Made by a program: the position numbers and the translations under genes. From Tenacibaculum discolor (GTDB lineage: Bacteria > Bacteroidota > Bacteroidia > Flavobacteriales > Flavobacteriaceae), in the NCBI RefSeq assembly GCF_003664185.1, contig NZ_RCCS01000004.1, positions 579,576 to 643,575 on the forward strand: a stretch of DNA of 64,000 nt, given 5' to 3'. Shown in pieces: positions 35,254-46,000 of the stretch; the stretch's first letter is position 1, and each line of letters opens with the position of its first letter. Under the pieces are notes generated by a model that did no database searches, was not told the DNA's origin, and was given only the letters and a program-made list of their open reading frames with translations.

Positions 35254-35733
35254 TTATAAAAATCGACTATACCAACTTTCCGTAATTGGTACTTCCCAAT
35301 AGTTTTCTAATTCCACTTTGGTTTGTACTAAATTATCAAAAACTATTGTTTTTGCTGACACAGACTTCTTTTTAAGCAACTTTTTAAATTCTTTGACGTC
35401 TTTGTACTGAATAAATTCTCCTTGCTTAAAACACACATTCATCTTATCTAACAACTCTACTTCATATTCTTGTTGTAGTTGTAAAATAAATGCTACTTGC
35501 TTATCAATATCTGCATTCGTTAATGTTGAACCTTCTTCCGCAGAAAAGATAATAAAACGACTGTATTTCAGTTCAAAAGAAGCTTTGAAATCAGTATCTT
35601 CAGACTTCCACCCATCAACAAAGCCTTGTAACTTTTCTTTTAGCCCGTCAATTTCTTGCGGATAAAATTTTCGACTTGATGGATATACCCAAACTTTTGC
35701 CTCTTCTGATAAACTACTGAATTCTACAAACAT
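35254..35733 (-). CDS. Conserved flavobacterial protein of unknown function
   Basis: 159 residues, soluble, no signal peptide. Recognisable segments are KVWVYPSSRKFY near the N-terminus and a C-terminal ENYWEVPITESWYSRFL. Homologues are often labelled ABC transporter ATPase, but no Walker A or signature motif is present, so that name is not supported. Confidence 0.7.
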   Translation of the reverse strand: MFVEFSSLSEEAKVWVYPSSRKFYPQEIDGLKEKLQGFVDGWKSEDTDFKASFELKYSRFIIFSAEEGSTLTNADIDKQVAFILQLQQEYEVELLDKMNVCFKQGEFIQYKDVKEFKKLLKKKSVSAKTIVFDNLVQTKVELENYWEVPITESWYSRFL

Positions 35734-35767
35734 ATTTATTCCTTATGGACGCAAAGATACAGAAAAC

Positions 35768-35802
35768 AATTCCCCTTTTTGATAAAAACAAAAAGGGGAA
35801 TT
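35768..35802 (-). terminator. Intrinsic terminator after the thioredoxin-like gene
   Basis: A stem of aattcccctttttg (35768-35781) with caaaaaggggaatt on the other arm and a short A-rich loop. On the minus strand it is followed by TGTTTTCT, and it lies just past the 35825 stop. Confidence 0.75.
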
Positions 35803-35824
35803 TCTAGCTTTTTTATGCACTATA

Positions 35825-36415
35825 TTACTGAAGCATTGACACTAAATCTTCTTGTGTATTTTCTCCTTTATTTTTGTTATACCAAACTTGTAAATCTGTT
35901 TTAAAGTCAGCATCCAAGCTACCATGTTTTTCTTTATAATCAACAACCATTTTAGTTGCTGTGGTAGGTCTTGGTCCCCATGTGTTGATTACTTCGTTCT
36001 CCTGATTTAAAGCAATTAACTTAGGTATTGATCTTCCTCCATTTGTTAAAAATTTATCCATCAACTCTAAATTTTCATCTCGTAAAACTAGTTTTAAATT
36101 GATGTTTGGATTCTCTTCTGCTATTTTATTAATTACAGGTAAGTTTTGTGCTGCATCACCACACCATCCTTCAGTTAATACTAACCAAGTTTGTGGTTCT
36201 TTTACATCTTTAATTTTAGCAAGTGTCTCTTTAGTAAGTTTTACTGTTTTATCTAAACGCTTCATACGTTTATCATTTAACTTACTATAGTTTAATAAAT
36301 CATCTGATTGATTAGGTCCAGTAGATTTTCCTTGCGACAATAAATCACTTACTAAATCTCTATATTCATTATAAGACAGCGCCTTTTCTAAGCTATTTTG
36401 AATAATTTTTTTCAT
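35825..36415 (-). CDS. Thioredoxin-family protein with a single active-site cysteine
   Basis: 196 residues, no signal peptide. The thioredoxin fold is indicated by WLVLTEGWCGDAAQNLP (residues 77-93) and the cis-proline region GRSIPKLIAL. The usual CxxC is WCGDA, so only C85 remains. A disulfide reductase mechanism needing two cysteines is unlikely; a monothiol or binding role is more plausible. TACTTTTG on the minus strand at 36442-36435 could be its -7 element. Confidence 0.82.
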   Translation of the reverse strand: MKKIIQNSLEKALSYNEYRDLVSDLLSQGKSTGPNQSDDLLNYSKLNDKRMKRLDKTVKLTKETLAKIKDVKEPQTWLVLTEGWCGDAAQNLPVINKIAEENPNINLKLVLRDENLELMDKFLTNGGRSIPKLIALNQENEVINTWGPRPTTATKMVVDYKEKHGSLDADFKTDLQVWYNKNKGENTQEDLVSMLQ

Positions 36416-36526
36416 CGTAAATATATTGTTATTACAAAAGTATTTTATCTATAGTGAATCCTAGGTAACCTAAGTTACAATTCACTACAAAACTTGAATA
36501 ACATAGACGAAAACACAAATACAACC

Positions 36527-37492
36527 TTACACTTCAGCTGACTCTTGAGCTTTTGCTTGCAAATTGGTAATAATATCTTTAGTCATAGAAGCTAAATCAA
36601 ACTGATGTCTCCATCCCCAATCTTTTCTTGCTGCTGAATCATCAATTACTTGAGGCCAACTGTCTGCAATCGCTTGTCTAAAGTCTGGATTATATGTAAT
36701 GGTAAACTCTGGAATGTATTTTTTAATTTCAGTAGCTATTTCAGCTGGTGTAAAACTAATTGCCGCTAAGTTGTATGAAGTTCTTGTTTTAATATTCTCT
36801 TCATCTGCTTGCATTAATTGAATAGTAGCATTGATAGCATCATCCATATACATCATTGGTAAACGTGTATTTTCTGATAAAAAGCACTCAAAAGTTCCTT
36901 TTTTCAATGCATCAAAGTAAATATCAACAGCATAATCAGTCGTTCCTCCACCTGGCAAAGTTTTCCAGCTTATAATTCCTGGATAACGAATGCTTCGTAC
37001 ATCTACCCCATATTTATCGTGGTAATAATTACACCAATGCTCTCCTGCTACTTTACTTATTCCATAAACTGTAGAAGGCTCCATAATTGTTTGCTGTGGT
37101 GTATTCATTTTTGGTGATGTTGGTCCAAAAGCAGCCATTGAACTAGGCCAATATATTTTTTGAATATGCTTTTCTCTAGCTAATTCCAATACTGCTAACA
37201 ACGAAGTCATGTTTAAATCCCAACCTTTTAATGGATATTTTTCTGCAGTTGCAGATAACATTGCCGCCATTAAATACACTTGGGTTACTTTATATTTTTG
37301 AACAACACTTAAAATTTGCTCTTGGTTGGTAGCATCGATGATTTCAAAAGGTCCAGAACTCATCATTTCTGCATTTCCTTCTCTAATATCGGAAGCTATT
37401 ACATTATTTGCTCCATAAATAGAACGCAATTTTTGGGTTAATTCTGTTCCTATTTGCCCGCAAGCTCCTAAAATTAATATCGTTTCACTCAT
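36527..37492 (-). CDS. SDR-type L-threonine 3-dehydrogenase
   Basis: 321 residues, extended SDR fold. The NAD-binding loop is GACGQIG (9-15). The catalytic YxxxK is TVYGISKVAG (Y143, K147), with PSSMAAFGP carrying the catalytic Ser. The overall sequence, including YPGIISWKTLPGGGTTDYAV, matches the UDP-galactose-epimerase-like threonine dehydrogenases of Flavobacterium. It oxidises threonine to 2-amino-3-ketobutyrate. A ligase (kbl) is not adjacent. Confidence 0.88.
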   Translation of the reverse strand: MSETILILGACGQIGTELTQKLRSIYGANNVIASDIREGNAEMMSSGPFEIIDATNQEQILSVVQKYKVTQVYLMAAMLSATAEKYPLKGWDLNMTSLLAVLELAREKHIQKIYWPSSMAAFGPTSPKMNTPQQTIMEPSTVYGISKVAGEHWCNYYHDKYGVDVRSIRYPGIISWKTLPGGGTTDYAVDIYFDALKKGTFECFLSENTRLPMMYMDDAINATIQLMQADEENIKTRTSYNLAAISFTPAEIATEIKKYIPEFTITYNPDFRQAIADSWPQVIDDSAARKDWGWRHQFDLASMTKDIITNLQAKAQESAEV

Positions 37493-37519
37493 TTTAAATT
37501 ATTCAAAAATAGATGTTTG

Positions 37520-37548
37520 CAAAGTTATTAAATTTAAGATTTCGCAAA
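37520..37548 (-). promoter_or_regulatory. Promoter of the threonine dehydrogenase gene
   Basis: On the minus strand: TTTG (37548-37545), 17 nt, TAACTTTG (37527-37520). The leader would be about 25 nt. Confidence 0.65.
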
Positions 37549-37675
37549 AAGTATTTATTCTTTTTTAACTATCTACAAAAGAGACTGCTAATCTACTGAT
37601 TTCAAACTTCTAATTTAATTCTACAAAGAATACCAAGTAAAATATGTACTTTTATCGCTTAATTATTTTATTAAA

Positions 37676-38200
37676 ATGAGTCGTTTTTTATTTGTTATTG
37701 CTTCATTCTTTTTTTTAGTTACTTCTTGTAAAAAAAAGAGTGAACAAAAAGAAGAGTTACCAACTAAAACTGAAATGAATATTTCGGTTAAGCATACTGA
37801 TTACTCTAAAATAAATGAAAAATATATTGATAAAATCAAACCTTGGAAAGAATATTTTATAGTTGAAGATTTTTTACAAGAGTTACAAAATACAACACCT
37901 ACTGAGGCTTTAAACAATGCTTTGGAATTAAAAACACTTACCAAACAATTTAAGGATAGTTTAAATATAGAACCTCTTAAAACACCTGCTTTTAAAGCTC
38001 GTATTAATGTTTTTGAAAATGAAACTTTACGTTTAGCGGATATGACTTTTATCCCATCGATTTCCGCGAATCAAGTTAACAGTCAGGTTGAAAAAATTAT
38101 GATGCTTTTTAGTAGTGTTAACGATAAGATTAATACTGTTTACACTAAGAAAAAGTTTGATAGCGAAATAAACTTAGATAGTTTATTTAAGAATCAATAG
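37676..38200 (+). CDS. Predicted lipoprotein of unknown function
   Basis: 174 residues. The lipobox is FLVTSC (cysteine at 18) followed by KKKSEQKEE. The mature protein is helical and charged; no domain was recognised. Its 3' end overlaps the convergent recX gene by 14 nt. Confidence 0.65.
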   Translation: MSRFLFVIASFFFLVTSCKKKSEQKEELPTKTEMNISVKHTDYSKINEKYIDKIKPWKEYFIVEDFLQELQNTTPTEALNNALELKTLTKQFKDSLNIEPLKTPAFKARINVFENETLRLADMTFIPSISANQVNSQVEKIMMLFSSVNDKINTVYTKKKFDSEINLDSLFKNQ

Positions 38201-38657
38201 TTTTTAAGGCTTCATATATTAAGCTACTTTCAAACCCTCTGTATAAAAGATAATCAGCAATCTTCTTTTTTCTTTTAAAGTGATTTGTTTCAGAGACTGA
38301 CGCATTCTTTTTTTCTACCAAATTATATAAGGTTTTGATATACTCCTCTTCGTCGATTTCTTTCAGGGCTGATTTTATATTATAGGCAGAAATATCTCTA
38401 AATTTCAATTCTCTAACGATACGATCTTTTCCCCATTTTTTAATTCTGAATTTCCCTCTAGCAAAACTTTTTGCAAATCGTTCTTCATTTAAAAAATTAT
38501 GTTCTAATAAGTGAAGTAAAATATGCTCTCTTGCTTCTGGAATTAAGTTATAATCTTTAAGTTTTTTCTCTACTTCTTTATGACATCGATCTTGGTAAAC
38601 ACAATACTGCTCAATCTTCCTTTTTATTTCTTCAACTGTAAAAACCGGTTTGTTCAT
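38187..38657 (-). CDS. recX: Regulatory protein RecX
   Basis: 156 residues made of tandem three-helix repeats. RecX features include CHKEVEKKLKDY, NFLNEERFAKSFARGKFRIKKWGKDRI and the C-terminal KKIADYLLYRGFESSLIYEAL. It modulates RecA filaments. recA is not in this window. It has a convergent overlap with the lipoprotein gene. Confidence 0.9.
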   Translation of the reverse strand: MNKPVFTVEEIKRKIEQYCVYQDRCHKEVEKKLKDYNLIPEAREHILLHLLEHNFLNEERFAKSFARGKFRIKKWGKDRIVRELKFRDISAYNIKSALKEIDEEEYIKTLYNLVEKKNASVSETNHFKRKKKIADYLLYRGFESSLIYEALKTIDS

Positions 38658-38675
38658 AGCACGAAAATATAAATT

Positions 38676-39386
38676 CTATTTCCATTGATTCAAAAAAGAG
38701 ATTACCTTTTCTTTATAACTAGCACCTATTGGAATTTCTATTGAGTTTATTTCAACATCGTTAATTGTAAAAGCAGATATTTTATTCGTATTGATAATAT
38801 AAGATCTGTGAACTCTTAAAAAATTACTATTTAATTTTTCTTCAATATCGCTTATCTTATACTTAGTTACAACACGTTTATCATTAACTGTATGAACTTT
38901 TACATAATCTTTTAAGCTCTCTATAAATAATATATCTCCAATGAAGACTTTGTGGTACTTACTTCCTGATTTCAACAACAAAAACTCTTCTGTGTTTTCA
39001 CTTTCTTTGGTTATAGACATATCACTCTCCTTTATTGACCTCAAAAAACGATCTACAGCCTTAAAAAAACGTTCGAAAGTTATTGGTTTTAACAAGTAGT
39101 CTAGCACTTCTAAATCATAACTTTCAAGGGCGTAATCTCTGTAAGCTGTTGTGAAAATTGTTTTTGGAGGGTTTTTAATTGTTTTTAAAAAGTCTATTCC
39201 TGTAATATTTGGCATTTTTATATCTAAAAACAATAAATCTACTTTTTGAGAACTTATAACTTCAAATGCTTTCAATGCATTATCACAGCTCCCCACTATT
39301 TCAAGTGCTGGTATTTTTGAGATGTGATTTTCAATCAATTCTCTTGCTAAAGGCTCATCATCAACCACTAAACATTTTACTTTCAT
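38676..39386 (-). CDS. LytTR-type response regulator
   Basis: 236 residues from ATG 39386; an upstream TTG would add one residue. The receiver has the VVDDEPLAREL start and phospho-Asp in LFLDIKMP (D55). The LytTR DNA-binding domain occupies about 135-236 (FIESLKDYVKVHT, FLRVHRSYIINTNKI). It lies 7 nt after its kinase. The TonB-type receptor transcribed divergently from the kinase is a candidate target. Confidence 0.93.
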   Translation of the reverse strand: MKVKCLVVDDEPLARELIENHISKIPALEIVGSCDNALKAFEVISSQKVDLLFLDIKMPNITGIDFLKTIKNPPKTIFTTAYRDYALESYDLEVLDYLLKPITFERFFKAVDRFLRSIKESDMSITKESENTEEFLLLKSGSKYHKVFIGDILFIESLKDYVKVHTVNDKRVVTKYKISDIEEKLNSNFLRVHRSYIINTNKISAFTINDVEINSIEIPIGASYKEKVISFLNQWK

Positions 39387-39393
39387 CAACTAT

Positions 39394-40464
39394 TTAATTT
39401 GAATAAATTTTTAAAACTACATTAAATTCATTTTCTCCATTCTCTATTGTCAAACTATATTGGTCTTGATAGATTAAATCTAATTGTTTTCTAACATTTG
39501 ACAAGCCTATACTCTCTTTTTTGAGGACATAATCTTTGGAAACCGTATTAGATATTTTGAACCTAAAATTATTCTCTGAGCTTAAAAGCTCAATTTTAAT
39601 TTCTGGCGACCCACTATCTTCTCCTGCTCCATGTTTAAAAGCATTTTCAACTAACGATAACAATATCAATGGTGGTATTTTGATATCTTTTTCTACATTA
39701 TTTATCAAAGAAACTTTTAAACGTGAGTCGTACCTTAGTTTTTCTAACTCTATATAGTTTTCTATCAATTGAATTTCATTAGAAAGTAACACAAACTTAG
39801 TATTACATCTATACAAGACATAATCTAACATTTCTGATAGTTTACCTATTGAGGTTGGTGTTTTGGGCGAGTTACTCAAAGACAAACTATAAATATTATT
39901 AAGAGTATTGAATAAGAAATGTGGGTTTAATTGTGCTTTTAATGTTTTTAATTCTGCTTCCGTTTTTTCTTTTTCAAATACTAGTTCTTTTTCTTTAACT
40001 CTTTTATAATCCAGAAAATATTTTACAGAAAGGAAAACCAAAGTTGTTAAATACATATTTGGAATATAACCAAACAACAACTTTTTCCAATCAGTTAAAA
40101 TCTCCAAAAGGGGCTCTTGTGTAAAAACTCCTTTTCTTATTAATGTTTCTCCTACATGCACAACCAAAACCCTGTTGAACGCTGCTAATAAATATGTTCC
40201 TATTAAAAACAAAACAACTGTAATTATATATTTTTTCTTCAATAAAAACTTCGGAATAACATAATAAGCTATGAAATAGGATATAATTATCTTGGGAATC
40301 ATATGACACATAGACATTACAAAAGTTCCTAAAAAAGAAAACTCTTCTTGGTATATAAGTGAGTCTTTAGGAAAGTCTAAAACAAGAAACACACACCAAA
40401 ATAGTACGTGTTGTAACACCCTACTCTCTGAAAAAAACTTAATAACTGCTTCTCTTGTAATCAT
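39394..40464 (-). CDS. LytS/YehU-type sensor histidine kinase
   Basis: 356 residues with four membrane helices in the first 150 residues, a coiled linker, the His_kinase motif LKAQLNPHFLFNTLNNIYSL (His182) and a compact HATPase with PPLILLSLVENAFKHG. No extracellular sensor domain is present. It pairs with the LytTR regulator next to it and is divergent from the receptor gene at 40677. Confidence 0.92.
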   Translation of the reverse strand: MITREAVIKFFSESRVLQHVLFWCVFLVLDFPKDSLIYQEEFSFLGTFVMSMCHMIPKIIISYFIAYYVIPKFLLKKKYIITVVLFLIGTYLLAAFNRVLVVHVGETLIRKGVFTQEPLLEILTDWKKLLFGYIPNMYLTTLVFLSVKYFLDYKRVKEKELVFEKEKTEAELKTLKAQLNPHFLFNTLNNIYSLSLSNSPKTPTSIGKLSEMLDYVLYRCNTKFVLLSNEIQLIENYIELEKLRYDSRLKVSLINNVEKDIKIPPLILLSLVENAFKHGAGEDSGSPEIKIELLSSENNFRFKISNTVSKDYVLKKESIGLSNVRKQLDLIYQDQYSLTIENGENEFNVVLKIYSN

Positions 40465-40676
40465 AGTTTGTAAATATATAAATACCTTGAGTACTTATAA
40501 CTCCAAATCGACAAACTTGGTCTTTTACCTCCTAAATAAAGCTTTTTTAAGCCTTAAATTGTTCATCTATTAAACAATCCTCTATACGTCGATTATTTGT
40601 AGTCTTTTATCTATTACAACAAACCCGCATGTCTTTTAAATTCATCTTTGCTGCATAATTCAAATATTAAGTAATA

Positions 40677-43004
40677 ATGAAAAAGTCTTTATTTATTCTA
40701 CTACTATTTATTTCTATTCAGTTATCTGCTCAAATAACGCTTACTGGTAAAGTTGTAGAAAGAAACACCAAACAACCTTTAGAGTTTGCTACTATTATTT
40801 TAACCAACCCTAATACAAATGAAATTGTAGCAGGAGAATCTACGAATAGCCAAGGAGAATTTTTAATGAATATTAAAAAAGGTCAGTATAATATTAAAGT
40901 GGAGTTTATTGGTTTTAAAAATCATTCAATGAACAATATTTCACTAACCAAAAACCAATCACTTCAAACTATTCTTCTACAGGAAGATGCTCAAGCTTTG
41001 GATGAAGTAGAGATTATTGCTGAAAAATCTACCACGGAGTACAAACTAGATAAACGTGTTTTTAATGTTGGTAAAGATTTAGTTTCTAAAGGTGGTTCTG
41101 TTAATGATGTTTTAAATAACGTTCCGTCAGTGAGTGTAGATATTGAAGGAGGTATAAGCTTACGAGGCAATCCGAATGTTCGTATTTTAATTAACGGAAA
41201 ACCTTCTGTTTTAACAGCAAACAACGGCTTAGAGTCAATTCCTTCCGAAAACATAGAAAAGGTTGAAGTAGTTACCAACCCTTCCGCTAAGTACGATGCT
41301 AGTGGAACTGCTGGAATCATCAATATTATCTTAAAGAAAAATAAAAGTGGTGGTTTTGGTAGCTCTTTACAGCTAACTACTGGAATTCCTGATAATCATA
41401 ATATCAACTACAATATGAACTACAAAAAAGAGAAATTCAATTTATTTTCTAATATTGGATATCGTTATATATCTTTCGATGGAAATGGTTATTTGAACAG
41501 AACTAATCTCGATAATGGGGTAATAACCTCTTATTCTAACAGGGTAACTAATACTACTAGAAGCCGTAGTACTTTTAATCTTTATTTTGGAAGTGATTAT
41601 TACATTAATGATAAAAACACCCTTACTCTAAGTTACTACCATAGAAACAATACAAGTAAAAACAATGTTGATTATACCTTTAACTTTTTAGACAACACAC
41701 AACAAACAGATAGTATTCTCACTACACAAGAATCATATAAAGAACCTCAAAAAGCAAATCAAATTGAATTAAACTATGTAAAAACATTCGCTAGAAAGGG
41801 ACAAAAATTTACAGCTAATTTTCAATATGATTTTTGGAATGATGACGAAAATGAATTAGTTAAAGAGCAACAACAATTTCCCACAACCTCTGCTATAAAC
41901 ACTTTACAAAGTAGAGATATAGAAAGCAGTAAAGACTTTTTATTTCAATCTGACTTTAAGCTACCTATCTCTGAAAAATCACATTTGGAAATGGGAATAA
42001 AAGGAGAAATTAGAAATATTGACAGTGATTATAAGGTTTGGGACAATACTGTTTTAATTGATAGCTTAAACAACTTGTTAAGGTATAACGAACGTATTTA
42101 TGGTGCTTATATTCAATATGGAAACCAAAAAAACAAACTTCAATATTTATTAGGCTTACGTGCTGAACATGCAAATACTGGAAGCACGGACAGAAACAAT
42201 CAATTTAAAACCGATAAAAAGTATACTGATTTATTTCCTACAGCCCATTTTACATACAGTTTTAATCAGGCTACCAATTTACAACTAAGCTATAGTAGAA
42301 GAATTAGACGTCCTAGTTTTTGGCATCTAAATCCTTTTGGTGGAATTTCTGACCGCAGAAACATACGTGTAGGTAATCCTGATTTAAATCCTATGTACAC
42401 AAATTCTTTCGAGTTAGGCCTATTAAAAAGATGGAATAAATTCACCTTAAACCCATCTATATATTACCAACATACTACTAATGTTTTTGAAACTTTAGTT
42501 ACAATAAATTCATTTGGAGCTTTGGTATCTAAACCTATTAACTCAGGAACTGAAAAAAGATTTGGTGCTGAATTAGCCATTCGATATTCTCCTTATAGAT
42601 GGTGGAGATTATCAAGTGAATTCAACTATTATTCTTTCGATCAAAGAGGAATATATACTGTTGATAACAACACATGGTCTACTCGTTTAAACTCTAGAAT
42701 GAAGTTTTCAAGATTAACTATTCAATCTAGCTTAAATTATCTTGGAGAAAGACAAAGCGGACAAATATTTACTGAAGCTCAGTATAGAGCTAATATAGGT
42801 GTAAGTAAAGACCTTTGGAATGACAAAGCTACACTAACCCTAAACATGAACAACATTTTTGACTCTAGAGTAAGTAAACAACTAATTACTGGCGAAAATT
42901 ACACAGCAACCAGATATAACAAACCTATTGGTAGGTATACTTCTTTAACTTTTACTTACCGATTTAACAGAACTAAAAAAGATAGGGATCGCCTACCTGA
43001 TTAA
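40677..43004 (+). CDS. TonB-dependent receptor-like outer-membrane protein
   Basis: 775 residues: a signal peptide ending IQLSAQ, a CarboxypepD_reg-like domain (about 22-105; ITLTGKVVERNTKQPLEFAT), a plug (about 115-215; VLNNVPSVSVDIEGGISLRG) and a large beta-barrel of the OMP_b-brl_3 type, ending SLTFTYRF before a short charged tail. It should import a ligand using TonB energy, for which the exb operon in this window could supply power. The divergent LytTR system suggests regulated expression. The ligand is unknown. Confidence 0.88.
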   Translation: MKKSLFILLLFISIQLSAQITLTGKVVERNTKQPLEFATIILTNPNTNEIVAGESTNSQGEFLMNIKKGQYNIKVEFIGFKNHSMNNISLTKNQSLQTILLQEDAQALDEVEIIAEKSTTEYKLDKRVFNVGKDLVSKGGSVNDVLNNVPSVSVDIEGGISLRGNPNVRILINGKPSVLTANNGLESIPSENIEKVEVVTNPSAKYDASGTAGIINIILKKNKSGGFGSSLQLTTGIPDNHNINYNMNYKKEKFNLFSNIGYRYISFDGNGYLNRTNLDNGVITSYSNRVTNTTRSRSTFNLYFGSDYYINDKNTLTLSYYHRNNTSKNNVDYTFNFLDNTQQTDSILTTQESYKEPQKANQIELNYVKTFARKGQKFTANFQYDFWNDDENELVKEQQQFPTTSAINTLQSRDIESSKDFLFQSDFKLPISEKSHLEMGIKGEIRNIDSDYKVWDNTVLIDSLNNLLRYNERIYGAYIQYGNQKNKLQYLLGLRAEHANTGSTDRNNQFKTDKKYTDLFPTAHFTYSFNQATNLQLSYSRRIRRPSFWHLNPFGGISDRRNIRVGNPDLNPMYTNSFELGLLKRWNKFTLNPSIYYQHTTNVFETLVTINSFGALVSKPINSGTEKRFGAELAIRYSPYRWWRLSSEFNYYSFDQRGIYTVDNNTWSTRLNSRMKFSRLTIQSSLNYLGERQSGQIFTEAQYRANIGVSKDLWNDKATLTLNMNNIFDSRVSKQLITGENYTATRYNKPIGRYTSLTFTYRFNRTKKDRDRLPD

Positions 43005-43024
43005 CTTTTTGTTCTACACAATTA

Positions 43025-43061
43025 AAAAAGGGTTAAAAATAAATTACTTTTAACCCTTTTT
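43025..43061. terminator. Bidirectional terminator between the receptor and RND operon
   Basis: A perfect 14-bp stem (aaaaagggttaaaa / ttttaaccctttttt region) between two convergent units, with A and T runs on both flanks. Confidence 0.88.
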
Positions 43062-43080
43062 ACAGTTAACAAAAAATCAA

Positions 43081-46000
43081 TTATAAAACGCTACGTAACC
43101 ACATTTTAAACTTAGTGATTAGGTAGAATAATATCGGTACTACAATTAATGTCAAGAAAGTTGCTATGAATAATCCATAAATAACAGTCCATGCTAATGG
43201 ACCCCAGAAAATTACATTATCCCCTCCAACATATATATGTGGATTCAACTCACTAGCTAAGGTAAAGAAATTAATATTTAAACCTGTTGCTAATGGAATT
43301 AGCCCTAAAATGGTTGTGATTGCCGTTAATAATACTGGACGTAAACGTGCTTTTCCTCCTCTAATAATAGCTTCTCCTAAAGCATGTACATCTACGAATT
43401 CGTCAGAAGACAATCCTTGTTCTACTTTTTTACGATCTATAAGTAACTGGGTATAATCGAGCAGTACTACTCCATTATTCACCACAATTCCCGCTAAGGA
43501 AATAATCCCCATCATGGTCATCATAATTACGAATGGTTTTGCCGTAATAATTAATCCTCCAAATACACCTATTAAACTTAAAAAGATTGCTAGCATTATT
43601 ATTGCTGGCTTAGAAACTGAATTAAACTGGAAAATTAAAATCAAGAAAATTAATCCTAAACCTCCAAAAAATGCTTTCATTAAGAACGCCATCTGTTTAT
43701 TTTGCTCTTCTATTTGTCCTGTATAGTCAACTCTTACTGAATCAGGTTTTTCAGTAAACGTCTTCATTTCATTTTGAATTTTTGAAACAATCGCTGCAGC
43801 ATCTGTATACCCTGGTGCTAAAGCAGAATATACTGTCACCACTCTTTTTACATCTTTATGCTTAATTGCGCTAAATCCTGAGGTATTTGTTTGTTTTGCT
43901 ACTGCCGACACAGGAATTTCTTTGATCGTTCCTGAAGACATATCTCTAAAAGTAATTTTCTGGTTAAAAATTGCACTTTTATTATACCTGTTTTCTTTAT
44001 TAAAACGAACATAAATATCGTAATCATCACCATCTTCTTTATAAATACCTGCTTTAGAACCAAAAATAGCATTACGCAATTGGTTTCCTACTTGCGATGA
44101 ACTTACTCCTAATTCTCCTGCTTTTTTACGATCAACATTTACTAACATTGATGGTTTAGATTTATTTACATCAATCTTTAATTCATCAATACCAGCAATA
44201 CTTTTTGAGTTAATGAAATCTCTCATCTTTTCTGCAGTGTTGATTAATTCTGCATAATCATTTCCTTCTAACTCAATATTAATAGGGTATCCTGCTGGTG
44301 GACCTACTGCTTCTTTTTCTACTGAAATTTCTAATCCAGGGTAAATTCCTCTTAATGCTTCAGTAACTTTTCTTTGTAACTCTTTACTATCAGCTCCTCT
44401 ACGGTATTTGTATTCACGCATTGAAGCAGTTATTTTTCCTTTATGAGGCATTTCTGCAGTTGAACCTCCATCTGTTTGCGGATTTCCAGAACCAGCTCCT
44501 ACTTGTGAAACAGCACTTTCTACTAAGAAATTATAACCGTTATCAACATATTCTGGCGAGTTTAATACTTTATACACACGTTCTTCCAAATCTTTCATTA
44601 TCAGATTTGTCTTTTCAATGTCAGTTCCTTGTGGATATTCGATATAAACAATAATCTGGTTTGGTGTATTATCTGGGAAAAACTCAACTTTTGTACGTTG
44701 ACTTCCTATTGAGGCTCCAAAACCCCCAAAAGCAATAAATAATAAAACAAAGGTACCTAAAGAGATAACATACGGCCTCCAGCCTCTTAGAGCTGCTCTT
44801 AACATTCTTTCATAAAAACGTTCCCATCGTGGTAATACTGTATTTTGAAAACGATTTGCCCACGGACGTAATGCCAATCGATATACCCACAACATGATAG
44901 CTGTAAAAATCATCACAGTACCTAAAGCTCCATATGTTCCGCCTAAAAGAGCTATTAATAATCCTATCACTGCCATTACTGACGATAAAATAATAATACG
45001 TCTTAATGGCATATTTTTATCTTCAACACTCATAAACTGTGACACTAACACTGAGTTAAAAAATATTGCCACAAATAATGATGAACCTAATACTACAGAT
45101 AATGTTACAGGGAAATAAATCATAAACTGCCCCATAGTTCCAGGCCACATTCCTAACGGAATAAAAGCTGCTACTGTTGTTGCTGTAGAAATAATAATTG
45201 GAAATGCAATTTCTCCAATTCCTTTTTTAGCAGCTTCAATTCTAGGCATACCTTCATCCATTAAACGGTATACGTTTTCAACAACCACAATACCATTATC
45301 TACCAACATTCCCAGTCCCATAATTAATCCAAAAAGAATCATGGTATTCATGGTATATCCTAGCCAACTCAATATCATTAGTGACATGAACATTGACATT
45401 GGTATCGCAAATCCAACAAATAAGGCATTTTTAAACCCTAAGAAGAACATTAGTACTAATACTACTAAAATTACCCCAAAGATGATGTTATTTACCAAAT
45501 CATCTACCTGACCAATAGTTTTTGAAGATTGATCGTTAGCTATGGTTACTTTTAAATTACTTGGAAATATATTGGCTTTGGTATCTTCTACAATTTTCTG
45601 AATTTTTTCAGCAGCCTCTACCATGTTTTTCCCTGAACGTTTTTTTACATCCAGCATTACTACAGCTTCTCCAAACTCACGAGCATACGTAGTTTTATCT
45701 TTATCTTTAAAAGAAACTTTTGCAATATCTTTAAGGTAAATTGAATTCCCTTTTTCTGATTTTACTACAAAATCTTGTAATTCTTGTGGATCTTCAATTT
45801 CTCCTAAAATTCTAACAGTACGTCGTTGTCCACTAGCAATTAAATTACCTGCAGACATTGTTAAGTTTCCTCCGTTAATTGCATTAATTACATCTTGGAA
45901 ACTTACTTGCGCTGCCATCATTTTGTAAATATCAACTGCTACCTCAACTTCTTTTTCTTCAGCACCACGGATATCTACTTTTTTTATTTCTTGTAAATCT

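Noticed and set aside
35254..35733. The common database name ABC transporter ATPase for this protein
   Set aside because: No Walker A, Walker B or signature motif is visible in the 159 residues.
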